From: Pseudomonas syringae
GTDB taxonomy: Bacteria > Pseudomonadota > Gammaproteobacteria > Pseudomonadales > Pseudomonadaceae
DNA: 42,110 bases
NCBI RefSeq assembly: GCF_000737245.1
Contig: NZ_JPQU01000050.1
Span: 1 to 42,110 of the forward strand
Direction of reading: 5' to 3'
The notes below the pieces were generated by a model, which ran no database searches, had not been told where the DNA came from, and was given only the letters and a program-made list of their open reading frames with translations. Made by a program: the position numbers and the translations under genes. Below are positions 23,744-31,430 of the stretch, piece by piece. The number at the start of each line of letters is the position of its first letter. Position 1 is the stretch's first letter.

Positions 23744-25155
23744 AGTGGTTTTTCCTCGCCGTCTTCTTCTTTCAGGGCTTGCATGGCCAGCGCGTTCTGG
23801 CTGGTTGCGCCCCGGACGTTTTGCTCTTGTTGCAACAGCCGTTGGGCGGTGGCGAGCTTTTCTGGCGGTAGTGCTGCGCTGACTTGCTGCGCGAGTTCGA
23901 CGGCAGCCGGGGTTGGCTCGGGTTTTTGCACAGCCAGTTGGCTGAACACCCAGGCGTTGACCGGGTTGGGCATCGTGCCCTTGCCTTGAGAAAACAGTTG
24001 AGCAATGGCGAAGTCGGCGCTGTTCTGGCCGCCACGTGCAGCCGTCAGCAATTCATCCAGTGCTTTTTGTGAATAGACCTGGCCGAGGTAACCACGGCGA
24101 TAGATCTGACCGAGGTAGTAGTGCGCGGAGATTTCGCTGCCAGCGGCCTTTTTCAGGTGTTCCTCAGCTTTGTGCGAATCAGCCGGGACCCATTTGCCTT
24201 CGTAGTAAAGGCGACCCAGCAGCAGCTCGGCGCGCGGCTGATCCGCGGCACGACCGTTGTTCAGGTACTCCATCATCTTGTCGACGTCGCCCAGATCAGG
24301 GAAGTCGTAAAGCAGTTTGGCCAACGTCACCCAGGAAACCGGATAGCCCGGAGCGACCTGCTCCAGCAATTGCTGGGCGGTCTTTTCGTCCGGGGTGCCG
24401 ATGCTGGTATCACCCAACACTCGAGCCACGCTATCGACCCGCTGCGCATCGACACGGCCGATGGCGTAAGCGCTGCGCAGTTGCTCGATGAGCGCTGTGC
24501 GTTGTTCGGTCTGATTACGTTTCTGATACACCGTGGTCAGCTCGACGTAGCAGATATCGACGCTGTTCAGTGCGGCTTTGCAGATGCTTTCTACGTCATC
24601 CAGGTGCTGGTCGTAAGTGCCCTGAGTGCGATACAGCAGCACTTGGGCCAGACCGGCTTCCGGGTAACCTTCGGCGCGCCACTGGTTGATCTTCTGCTGC
24701 GCATTCACGTTGGGAAACGAGTGCGGATATTGCAGATAGAGCATGGCCAACGGCGTCAGGGAAGAAGTATCGCCACTGGCGAAGGCTTTCTTCAGCAGGT
24801 CTTCGGCTTCATGGTGCTCGGCCTCGGTCGCACCCGGCTTGGCCGCCAGCAGGCGACCCAGACGTGCCTGGGCGCGTGGCGAGGTTTCAGCCGCCGCACG
24901 GTAAGTTGCTTCGGCTTCCTTGATCTTCTGTGGGTCGCCGCTTTGTACGCCAATATCTGCCAGACCAACCTGTGCATCGCTGTAGCCCAGGTCCGCCAGT
25001 TGCCGATAATTCTGCTCAGCCAGTGCGGTGTCACCGTTTTTCAGGGCTTCATTGGCCAGGCGTTGATCGGGCAGACCGGCGCAACCGGTCAGTGCGATGG
25101 CAACGGCCAGGCTCAATAGCGTGGGGCTCGACAAGCTTCGTAGTGGGCTACCCAT
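23740..25155 (-). CDS. algK: AlgK: outer-membrane TPR lipoprotein of the alginate exporter
   Basis: The 471-residue protein has a signal peptide with lipobox LTGC (Cys25). Most of the rest is made of Sel1/TPR-like repeats (LADLGYSDAQVGLADIGVQS; LGRLYYEGKWVPADSHKAEE; LGQIYRRGYLG). AlgK places AlgE in the outer membrane and binds AlgX. The gene starts one base after the alg44 stop and overlaps algE by 4 bp, so translation is tightly coupled through alg44-algK-algE. Confidence 0.95.
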   Translation of the reverse strand: MGSPLRSLSSPTLLSLAVAIALTGCAGLPDQRLANEALKNGDTALAEQNYRQLADLGYSDAQVGLADIGVQSGDPQKIKEAEATYRAAAETSPRAQARLGRLLAAKPGATEAEHHEAEDLLKKAFASGDTSSLTPLAMLYLQYPHSFPNVNAQQKINQWRAEGYPEAGLAQVLLYRTQGTYDQHLDDVESICKAALNSVDICYVELTTVYQKRNQTEQRTALIEQLRSAYAIGRVDAQRVDSVARVLGDTSIGTPDEKTAQQLLEQVAPGYPVSWVTLAKLLYDFPDLGDVDKMMEYLNNGRAADQPRAELLLGRLYYEGKWVPADSHKAEEHLKKAAGSEISAHYYLGQIYRRGYLGQVYSQKALDELLTAARGGQNSADFAIAQLFSQGKGTMPNPVNAWVFSQLAVQKPEPTPAAVELAQQVSAALPPEKLATAQRLLQQEQNVRGATSQNALAMQALKEEDGEEKPL

Positions 25156-25156
25156 G

Positions 25157-26329
25157 TTAGAGACCCGCAGCCATGGCTTTGTCGATCAGCCAGTTCATCG
25201 ACGGACCACGGTCGCTGGTCACGTCAACAGGGCGGCCAGCCAGGGAGGCATCGAGGACTTCGTCAGGCTTGATCTGCACACGGATGTCGGTGGCCAGATC
25301 GGCGTCGTTCAGGTTAGTGCTGCTGACGATCTTGCCGGTACGTACGGTGTCGTCGCCTGCAACCGTGAAGTTGACGCTGGTGCCTGGCTTGATGTCGTTG
25401 AACTGGCGATAGGTGAAGCGCGCTTCAACATTGGCGGCGGTATTGCGCGGCACCAACTGGAAGATCACCTGGCCTTTGGCGGCGAACTGACCGTCAGCGA
25501 CCAATTGCTTGGCGATCACGCAGTCGCATGGGCTGGTCAGGGTACCGGCCATTTGCTTGCCGTACAGCTCTTCGATTTTCGCAGGCTGCAGGTCGTCGCC
25601 GTTCAGGCTGCCTTTGAGCATTTCCAGCATGCTGGTGTTGAACGAGGCCATCGGTGCGCCTTTGGCGACCGGCGTGTTGACCGCGACCAGACTTTGCACA
25701 GTGCCTTCACGAGGCATGGTCACGTCCATGGCGGGCAGCGACACCAGACCGGCCGAGGCGTGGCTGACGAAGTACAGGCTGTAGACGGTCTTGAAGATAA
25801 AGCCGAATGCCGCCAGGCCGACAATGAAGATGCCGAGGCTGAAGGTCACGGCGCGCAGACGACCCATGGCGCTCATGCCGCTGCCGTCGCCTTTGACCTT
25901 GCGCGCTTTGGTGAAGTTGTCGCGCTGCAGCGTGGCGAGCACTTCACCCATGCTGACGATATCGCCGCTCAAGTGCGAAGTGATCAGGTGGCGCAGGGTG
26001 GCGATGTCCTGGGCTTCCAGATTCTGGAACTGGCAGCCGACGCGACCGGTGGAAGCGTCCAGGCTGCGGACCTGCAATTCCACGTCCATGGCCAGGCCAA
26101 GGTTGTCGATCAGAAATTGCAGACGAGCCTGAATGACTTCACCCACTGCCGGACGTTGCTGGGCAGGAGCGATATAGCTCAGGCCGCCCGCAGACAAGTC
26201 TTCGATACGCACCAGCGGCGCGTTGGGGGCACCGTTGAGCAGGCGCAGCTTGGCCGGGATTTTGACCCGCGCATGTTGGCGCTGGGCTTCGGATTCATGC
26301 ACAACATTTGTATTCACGGCTGTATTCAT
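25157..26329 (-). CDS. alg44: Alg44: c-di-GMP receptor and co-polymerase
   Basis: The 390-residue inner-membrane protein has an N-terminal PilZ domain, one transmembrane helix (about 152-176) and a periplasmic HlyD-like domain. The c-di-GMP ligands are visible: RQHAR (Arg17, Arg21), DLSAGG (Asp44, Ser46) and Arg88/Arg96. The first four match P. aeruginosa numbering. This fits the start MNTAVNTNVV at 26329. On c-di-GMP binding, Alg44 activates polymerisation by Alg8, linking alginate production to cyclase activity. It lies 40 bp after alg8. Confidence 0.96.
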   Translation of the reverse strand: MNTAVNTNVVHESEAQRQHARVKIPAKLRLLNGAPNAPLVRIEDLSAGGLSYIAPAQQRPAVGEVIQARLQFLIDNLGLAMDVELQVRSLDASTGRVGCQFQNLEAQDIATLRHLITSHLSGDIVSMGEVLATLQRDNFTKARKVKGDGSGMSAMGRLRAVTFSLGIFIVGLAAFGFIFKTVYSLYFVSHASAGLVSLPAMDVTMPREGTVQSLVAVNTPVAKGAPMASFNTSMLEMLKGSLNGDDLQPAKIEELYGKQMAGTLTSPCDCVIAKQLVADGQFAAKGQVIFQLVPRNTAANVEARFTYRQFNDIKPGTSVNFTVAGDDTVRTGKIVSSTNLNDADLATDIRVQIKPDEVLDASLAGRPVDVTSDRGPSMNWLIDKAMAAGL

Positions 26330-26369
26330 GGCTAATTTTCCTACTTAAGCGATTAATCCGTTTGTCCGG

Positions 26370-27851
26370 TCAAACCATCGTCAACAGCACGGCGACGAAG
26401 ATGGTGCCAGCCGAGAAAGTCATGGTTCGAGACGACCAGGTGTTGAACCAGCCTTGAAAACTGGCCATGTCACGGCTGAGTTTGGTGTCCTGGCGCGTCC
26501 ACGACTGGCGGTCCAGGCGAAAGAACACGTAGATCTTCATCAGGGCGCCAACGATCTGGTTGTAATAAAGAATGATCGGGTAGGCAGGCCCGATTCTGTG
26601 ACCCGAGCAGGACAACAGCAGGGTCAGGATCAGGCGGGTGATGCCGATCCACAGCAAGTACATCAGGATGAACATGCCGCCGTATTTGAAGCTGGCGATG
26701 ATTGCGACGGTCAGGCCCAGGATCGACGTCCACATGGACACTCGCTGGTCGAACAGCACCACGCTGGTGAACAGACCCAGACGACGCACACCTAGACCCA
26801 GAGCCCGTGAGTTCTGGCGCAGGTTGTTGCCGTACCAGCGATACATCAGTTTGCGGCTGGCCTTTAAGAAGCTTTTTTCTGGCGGATGTTCAACGGTGTG
26901 AATCGCCGCGTCCGGCACGTAGAACGTGTCGTAGCCAAGGCGCATCAAGCTGAACCAGCTCGATTTGTCATCACCGGTCAGGAATCGGAAGGTGCCCAGA
27001 CGCCAGTGGTGCAGGGAATCGCTCTCAACGTCGCGGATGAATTCCGGGTCGGTCACGACGGTGGCACGGAACACCGACATCCGACCGGTCATGGTCAGTA
27101 CGCGTTTGGACAACGCCATCGAGCACATGTTGATGTGGCGTTGGGCGAAGCGCAGTTTGTGCCACTCGCTCATGATGTAGCCGCCGCGGACTTCGCAGAA
27201 CTCGTTGGTGGTCAGGCCGCCGACATTGCCGAACAGCTGAAACCACGGCACGGTCTTGCGCACGACGCCTTCAGCCAGCACGGTATCGCCGTCGATTACG
27301 GCTACTACGGCGCGGTCGTCCGGCATGTGCCGGGAAATCGCGCGGAAACCAAAGGCCAGGCCGTCACGCTTACCGGTACCGGCGATGCGCACGAAGTCCA
27401 GTTTGACGTGCTCAGGCGGATTCGCCTTTTCCCACATAGCCTTGACCAGCAGCTCGTCAGACATTTCCACCAGAGAGCAGACCACGGTGGTCGGGAAGCC
27501 GCATTCAATGGCCTCACGAATTACCGAGCTGTACACCTGCGCGGTGGTCAGCGCGTCGATACGAAAGCTGGTGACCATCAGGAACACGTGAGACGGGTCC
27601 GCCGAATCGCCCAGCTTGCGTACTTTGCGACGCAAGTGCGGGTAAACGATGTAGAGAAAAATCATCCCGCGCACAAAGTGCGTAATACCCATCGAATAGC
27701 GCCAGATACCCACGGCGCCAATCAGGAAAATAAAGTTCTTGGACTGTGAGTCGAAGATACTTGTGGGCAGCGCCGCAGCGAGTGCCCCTAATAAACTCAA
27801 ATAAAACAGCCAACCTGCGGCCTGTAAAAGGCCATGCTTTAGCCTGTGCAT
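26370..27851 (-). CDS. alg8: Alg8: inner-membrane mannuronan synthase (GT2)
   Basis: The 493-residue family 2 glycosyltransferase polymerises mannuronate from GDP-mannuronate. N-terminal helices (about 10-65) precede a cytoplasmic catalytic domain with the nucleotide-binding DGDT motif, the TGDD motif that probably carries the catalytic base, and RWYGNNLRQN, which resembles the processive QxxRW site. C-terminal transmembrane helices follow (about 365-440 and at the end). An in-frame ATG lies five codons upstream (27866); I use 27851 (MHRLKHGLLQAAGW) as in P. aeruginosa. A REPIN separates it from algD. Confidence 0.96.
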   Translation of the reverse strand: MHRLKHGLLQAAGWLFYLSLLGALAAALPTSIFDSQSKNFIFLIGAVGIWRYSMGITHFVRGMIFLYIVYPHLRRKVRKLGDSADPSHVFLMVTSFRIDALTTAQVYSSVIREAIECGFPTTVVCSLVEMSDELLVKAMWEKANPPEHVKLDFVRIAGTGKRDGLAFGFRAISRHMPDDRAVVAVIDGDTVLAEGVVRKTVPWFQLFGNVGGLTTNEFCEVRGGYIMSEWHKLRFAQRHINMCSMALSKRVLTMTGRMSVFRATVVTDPEFIRDVESDSLHHWRLGTFRFLTGDDKSSWFSLMRLGYDTFYVPDAAIHTVEHPPEKSFLKASRKLMYRWYGNNLRQNSRALGLGVRRLGLFTSVVLFDQRVSMWTSILGLTVAIIASFKYGGMFILMYLLWIGITRLILTLLLSCSGHRIGPAYPIILYYNQIVGALMKIYVFFRLDRQSWTRQDTKLSRDMASFQGWFNTWSSRTMTFSAGTIFVAVLLTMV

Positions 27852-27881
27852 AGTCTGTATCCGCATAGTTTGAAACGTGAC

Positions 27882-27972
27882 CTGTTGGAGCGAGGCTTGC
27901 CCGCGAACAAAAGTTCTGCGGAGTCTCTGACTGACCGCGTTGCTTTCATCGCGGGCAAGCGCGCTCCTACAG
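27882..27972. repeat. REPIN inside the alginate operon between algD and alg8
   Basis: Inverted arms at 27882-27906 and 27949-27972 share the GCTTGCCCGCGA core, with a few mismatches at the alg8-side arm (CTGTTGGAGCGAGG). It starts 11 bp after the algD stop (27984) and fills most of the 132-bp gap. Confidence 0.85.
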
Positions 27973-27983
27973 CTTGCGGCTGC

Positions 27984-29300
27984 TTACCAGCAAATACCTT
28001 CGGCACGCTCGTTTTCGCTGGTCGTGGTGGTCATGAAGCCCACCAGATCGACCACGTGCTTGCCCGCAGGTGCCTTGTCGGCCAGGGCGCGGAAGCGCTC
28101 GTCGCGGTTACCGAGGATGATCACGTCGGAGTCGTTGATCACTTTGTCGAAGTCCGAGTTGAGCAGGGACGACACGTGAGGGATCTTCGATTCGATGTAT
28201 TCCTTGTTGGAACCATGAACGCGAGCGTATTCAACGTTGCTGTCAAAGATGCTCAGCTCGAAGCCTTTACCGATCAGCATTTCGGCCAGCTCTACCAGCG
28301 GGCTTTCGCGCAGATCGTCGGTGCCAGCCTTGAAGCTCAGGCCCAGCAGGGCGACTTTGCGAGTGTCGTGGGCAGCCACGATGTCGAAAGCGTTCTGTAC
28401 CTGGGATACGTTGCTGCGCATCAGCGAGTTGAGCAGAGGCGCTTCAACATCCAGGCTGCCAGCACGGTAGGTGAGGGCACGGACGTCTTTAGGCAGGCAA
28501 GAGCCGCCGAAAGCGAAGCCTGGGCGCATGTAGTACTGCGACAGGTTCAGTTGCTTGTCCTGGCAAACCACTTCCATCACTTCACGACCGTCAACGCCGC
28601 ACGCCTTGGCAATGTTGCCGATCTCATTGGCGAAGGTGACCTTCGTGGCGTGCCACACGTTGCAGGTGTACTTGATCATTTCGGCTACAGCGATGTCCTT
28701 GCGGATGATCGGTGCGTCGAGCTCTTCGTACAGCGCTTGCAGAACGTCGCCGGAAGCCTTGTCGAATTCACCGATAACGGTCATCGGCGGATGATCGTAG
28801 TCTTTGATCGCGGTGCTTTCACGCAGGAACTCAGGGTTCACTGCAACGCCGAAATCAACACCGGCTTTCTTGCCGGAGCAGTCTTCGAGGATCGGGATCA
28901 CTACGTTGGCAACCGTGCCCGGCAGAACTGTGCTGCGGACCACGATGGTGTGGCGAGAGGCTTTGTCACGCAGGACAAAACCGATTTCGCGGCACACCGC
29001 TTCGATGTAGTCGAGTTCCAGGTCACCGTTTTTCTTGCTTGGCGTACCGACGCAGATCATCGATACATCAGTGGCACGAATCGCTTCGGAAAAATCGGTA
29101 GTGCCGCGCAGTTTGCCAGTGCGAATACCACGGTCCAGAAGCTCTCCGAGACCCGGTTCAACGATTGGCGATTTGCCGCTATTGATAAGGTCAATCTTGG
29201 CGCTAGAGATATCCACACCAACAACATCATGACCCCGCGCAGAAAGGCAACCGGCACATACTGCACCGACATAACCCAAACCAAAGATGCTGATACGCAT
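27984..29300 (-). CDS. algD: AlgD: GDP-mannose 6-dehydrogenase
   Basis: The 438-residue cytoplasmic enzyme oxidises GDP-mannose to GDP-mannuronate with two NAD+. This is the committed step of alginate synthesis. The NAD loop is GLGYVG (7-12), and the catalytic Cys268 in GGSCLPKD has the same number as in P. aeruginosa. The C terminus GICW is also family-typical. GAGGAG lies six bases before the ATG. It is the first gene of the operon. An 814-bp upstream region holds an AlgU-type promoter near 29777-29804, giving a leader of about 470 nt. Confidence 0.98.
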   Translation of the reverse strand: MRISIFGLGYVGAVCAGCLSARGHDVVGVDISSAKIDLINSGKSPIVEPGLGELLDRGIRTGKLRGTTDFSEAIRATDVSMICVGTPSKKNGDLELDYIEAVCREIGFVLRDKASRHTIVVRSTVLPGTVANVVIPILEDCSGKKAGVDFGVAVNPEFLRESTAIKDYDHPPMTVIGEFDKASGDVLQALYEELDAPIIRKDIAVAEMIKYTCNVWHATKVTFANEIGNIAKACGVDGREVMEVVCQDKQLNLSQYYMRPGFAFGGSCLPKDVRALTYRAGSLDVEAPLLNSLMRSNVSQVQNAFDIVAAHDTRKVALLGLSFKAGTDDLRESPLVELAEMLIGKGFELSIFDSNVEYARVHGSNKEYIESKIPHVSSLLNSDFDKVINDSDVIILGNRDERFRALADKAPAGKHVVDLVGFMTTTTSENERAEGICW

Positions 29301-29493
29301 CGTATTCTCCTCGTTTTCACGCCATAAGTTGGCTGGATATTAAATTTTAAACAGCAGTTATCGCGCACCAGAAAGTGTGACTTATAAAAGTCTCATAACT
29401 AGTACAGGCATATTTGAAAGGTGAGTGCCGAATGACTAAGGCAAACTCAAATACTGCTAGGTATTGAACGGCAAGTGACCTGTTCAGGTTGAG

Positions 29494-29592
29494 CTACAGG
29501 GCCTTGCTCTGGGATGTGGTAAACCACTCCTCGTGGGTGCTGCGCCGGCTTCGTGGCTGGCAGGCCCGGGGCAAAGCCTCGGCTGTCTTCAT
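29494..29592 (-). other. Possible 32-codon leader ORF upstream of algD
   Basis: An ATG at 29592 opens 32 codons ending in TAG (29494-29496), wholly inside the predicted algD leader. It begins MKTAEALPRACQPRSRRSTH and continues EEWFTTSQSKAL. AAAGGG lies just before the ATG. The peptide is basic in its middle. No homologue is recalled. It may be a leader peptide, a separate small gene, or chance. Confidence 0.3.
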
Positions 29593-29776
29593 GAACCCTT
29601 TGTCTGTGCACCTGAACAGCGCTTTGCCAAACTAGTGAAGTTGTAATGGTGCATTTGTCTCCTGATACCTACCGCCTATGACCCTAAGGTCAAATCATGT
29701 GGGGCGGCAACTTCCAGTTCTTCTGCGCCGCTTGTAAGTGATCTCTCACAAGGTGGGCGAGAATTGTTACGGGATG

Positions 29777-29804
29777 TAGGAGCGTCTGATTTCCAGATAA
29801 GTTC
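29777..29804 (-). promoter_or_regulatory. AlgU (sigma-22/RpoE-type) promoter of algD
   Basis: On the minus strand, GAACTT (29804-29799), a 17-base spacer, then TCCTA (29781-29777) form the promoter. As I recall, the P. aeruginosa algD promoter has the same -35, spacer and -10. Predicted start is near 29770, about 470 nt before the ATG. This would place the operon under envelope-stress control through MucA/AlgU. Confidence 0.82.
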
Positions 29805-29808
29805 CTGG

Positions 29809-29817
29809 CCGCTCGTC
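29809..29817 (+). promoter_or_regulatory. Possible AlgR box next to the algD promoter
   Basis: CCGCTCGTC matches the AlgR consensus CCGTTCGTC at 8 of 9 bases and lies about 40-47 bases upstream of the predicted start. The promoter-proximal AlgR site of P. aeruginosa lies in a similar place. The farther sites were not found. Confidence 0.4.
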
Positions 29818-30075
29818 CTCTTTTCGAGAATTTGGATTTTCCTCGGCCTTATTTCAGTGATTGCACATTGATAGCAATTCTTGTTTGGGCCTTAGTTCAT
29901 GGGTGCTTCAGGGAGTTGAATGTAAAAGTGCCACTACTGCAAAAAAGCTAAAGGCTAGTACACAAAAAAGTTGTTAATTTTTTGAGAATTCCAACTTCAA
30001 AATTTAGATGCCTATATATTGGCGTCAAGCTACTGTCATTTTGCATTTTGCAAGACGGGGCGGGCGGGGGGCTGC
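29818..30075. other. AT-rich upstream region of algD
   Basis: About 260 bp between the AlgU promoter and the yaaA terminator-like stem hold no gene. The part 29860-30050 is clearly AT-richer than the window (for example AAAAAAGTTGTTAATTTTTT), which suits bent DNA or binding of IHF, H-NS-like or AmrZ proteins. No exact site is called. Confidence 0.4.
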
Positions 30076-30101
30076 GGCGCATCGAGAAGAGTCGATGCGC
30101 C
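30076..30101. terminator. Strong stem-loop after yaaA
   Basis: Perfect 10-bp arms GGCGCATCGA (30076-30085) and TCGATGCGCC (30092-30101) enclose a 6-base loop, 14 bp past the yaaA stop. No T-run follows on the minus strand, so it may act as a 3'-end stabiliser or need Rho. Confidence 0.55.
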
Positions 30102-30114
30102 ACTATTGAACGCT

Positions 30115-30894
30115 TTACTGTTCAGTCGAGTCGCGCAAAAAGACCAGTTTGGTGGCGGTGGACTGCTCGCTGCTGTAGCGGTAGCCGTTCACGTCGAACT
30201 GTTTCAGTGCATCGGGTGTATTGATCTGCTCTGAAATTACAAACCGGCTCATCATGCCGCGGGCCTTCTTGGCGTAGAAGCTGATGATCTTGTACTGGCC
30301 GTTCTTCTGATCCTTGAACTCGGTGTCGATGATGCGCGCCTTGAGTGCCGAACGCTTGACTGCCGAGAAGTACTCGTTGGAAGCCAGGTTCAACAGCAAA
30401 TCATCGCCTTGTTCGGCCAGGGCTTCGTTCAACCATTCGCTGATCCGTGTGCCCCAAAAGGCGTAGAGGTCCTTGCCGCGGCTATTGGCCAGCTTCGTGC
30501 CCATTTCCAGACGATAGGGCTGCATCAGATCCAGCGGGCGCAGCAGGCCATAAAGCCCGGACAGCATGCGCAGGTGATCCTGGGCGTAGGTCAGTTCTTT
30601 TTCGCTGAGGGTTTCGGCCTGCAAACCGGTGTACACATCGCCCTTGAACGCCAGCAGCGCCTGCTTGGCGTTTTCCGGAGTGAATCCCGGATTCCAACTG
30701 CCAAAGCGTGCAGCGTTCAGGCCGGAGAGCTTGTCGGACAGGTGCATCAACTCGCCGATCTGCGCAGGCGTCAGCTCGCGCAGCTGGGTAATCAGCTCCT
30801 GGGAGTGATCCAGATACTGCGGCTGAGTGAAACGCGTGGTGCTAGGCGGGGTTTCGAAATCGAGGGTTTTCGCTGGGGAAATCACCATCAGCAT
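30115..30894 (-). CDS. yaaA: YaaA: peroxide-stress protein (DUF328)
   Basis: This 259-residue cytoplasmic protein of the YaaA family begins MLMVISPAKTLDF, the family signature (SPAKTLDF at 6-13). Further conserved stretches are LSGLYGLLRPLDLMQPYRLEMG and LLNLASNEYFSAV. In E. coli, YaaA lowers free iron during hydrogen peroxide stress and binds DNA through a helix-hairpin-helix-like fold. AGGAG lies upstream of the ATG. No OxyR site was identified. A REPIN cluster sits upstream. Confidence 0.93.
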   Translation of the reverse strand: MLMVISPAKTLDFETPPSTTRFTQPQYLDHSQELITQLRELTPAQIGELMHLSDKLSGLNAARFGSWNPGFTPENAKQALLAFKGDVYTGLQAETLSEKELTYAQDHLRMLSGLYGLLRPLDLMQPYRLEMGTKLANSRGKDLYAFWGTRISEWLNEALAEQGDDLLLNLASNEYFSAVKRSALKARIIDTEFKDQKNGQYKIISFYAKKARGMMSRFVISEQINTPDALKQFDVNGYRYSSEQSTATKLVFLRDSTEQ

Positions 30895-30986
30895 GTCTTG
30901 GTCTCCTTTAATCGTCGGGGGATTCTAGGGACTGTTGCTGCGGGACTCCAGCTATGGCGGTGATAGGTGGGGTGATTTGCACTCCG

Positions 30987-31061
30987 TGTAGGCGCTGCCG
31001 AAGGCTGCGAACCGCGATGTATCTGATACACCCCTGTTCGCAGCCTTCGGCAGCTCCTACA
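30987..31061. repeat. REPIN of the GCTGCCGAAGGCTGCGAA family
   Basis: Inverted arms at 30987-31011 and 31037-31061 (one mismatch) carry the core GCTGCCGAAGGCTGCGAA. It is the same family as the right end of the mosaic repeat at 1186-1267. First of three REPINs in the yaaA upstream region. Confidence 0.85.
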
Positions 31062-31094
31062 AAATAGAGGTGTGCCTGAATGAATGCATGACCC

Positions 31095-31181
31095 GTAGGA
31101 GCGCGCTTGCCCGCGATTGGTTTTATCAGGCGCCATCTCTACCGCCAGATCCGGCGCCATCGCGGGCAAGCGCGCTCCTAC
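31095..31181. repeat. REPIN of the GCTTGCCCGCGAT family
   Basis: Perfect 23-bp arms lie at 31095-31117 and 31159-31181, separated by 41 bp that include GGCGCCAT on one side and the same bases near the other arm. Confidence 0.9.
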
Positions 31182-31216
31182 AGGTTCGGTGTTTTTTCAG
31201 GCACACCTCGGTCACT

Positions 31217-31319
31217 GTAGGAGCGAGCTTGCTCGCGATTGGGTTGATCAGGCTAAATCTTCACCGGCTGACTCGACGCCATCGCGGGCACGGTGGAGCG
31301 CCACCCCGGTCGCTCCTAC
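31217..31319. repeat. REPIN with an interrupted right arm
   Basis: The left arm (31217-31239) is GTAGGAGCGAGCTTGCTCGC followed by GAT. The right arm starts ATCGCGGGCA at 31281 and ends CGCTCCTAC at 31319, but about 20 extra or replaced bases lie inside it, including the small palindrome GGTGGAGCGCCACC. Region 30895-31430 otherwise holds no gene. Confidence 0.65.
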
Positions 31320-31430
31320 GGGTCAACGCGAGGCGTATTTGTATCACCCCCGACATCAGCCATTGCGTGCAGATCAGCTATAGTGCGGCGCTAATCGGGA
31401 TTCGATGTTCAGGGTAGGGAGCTTTTGGTT

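Noticed and set aside
30987..31319. Repeated palindromes spaced as in a CRISPR array
   Set aside because: They are REPINs: inverted arms of different families, irregular spacing, no unique spacers of constant length and no cas genes.
31405..31407. ATG upstream of the deacetylase-like gene as start
   Set aside because: It is out of frame with the gene. The TTG at 31431 with AGGGAG nine bases upstream gives a signal peptide.
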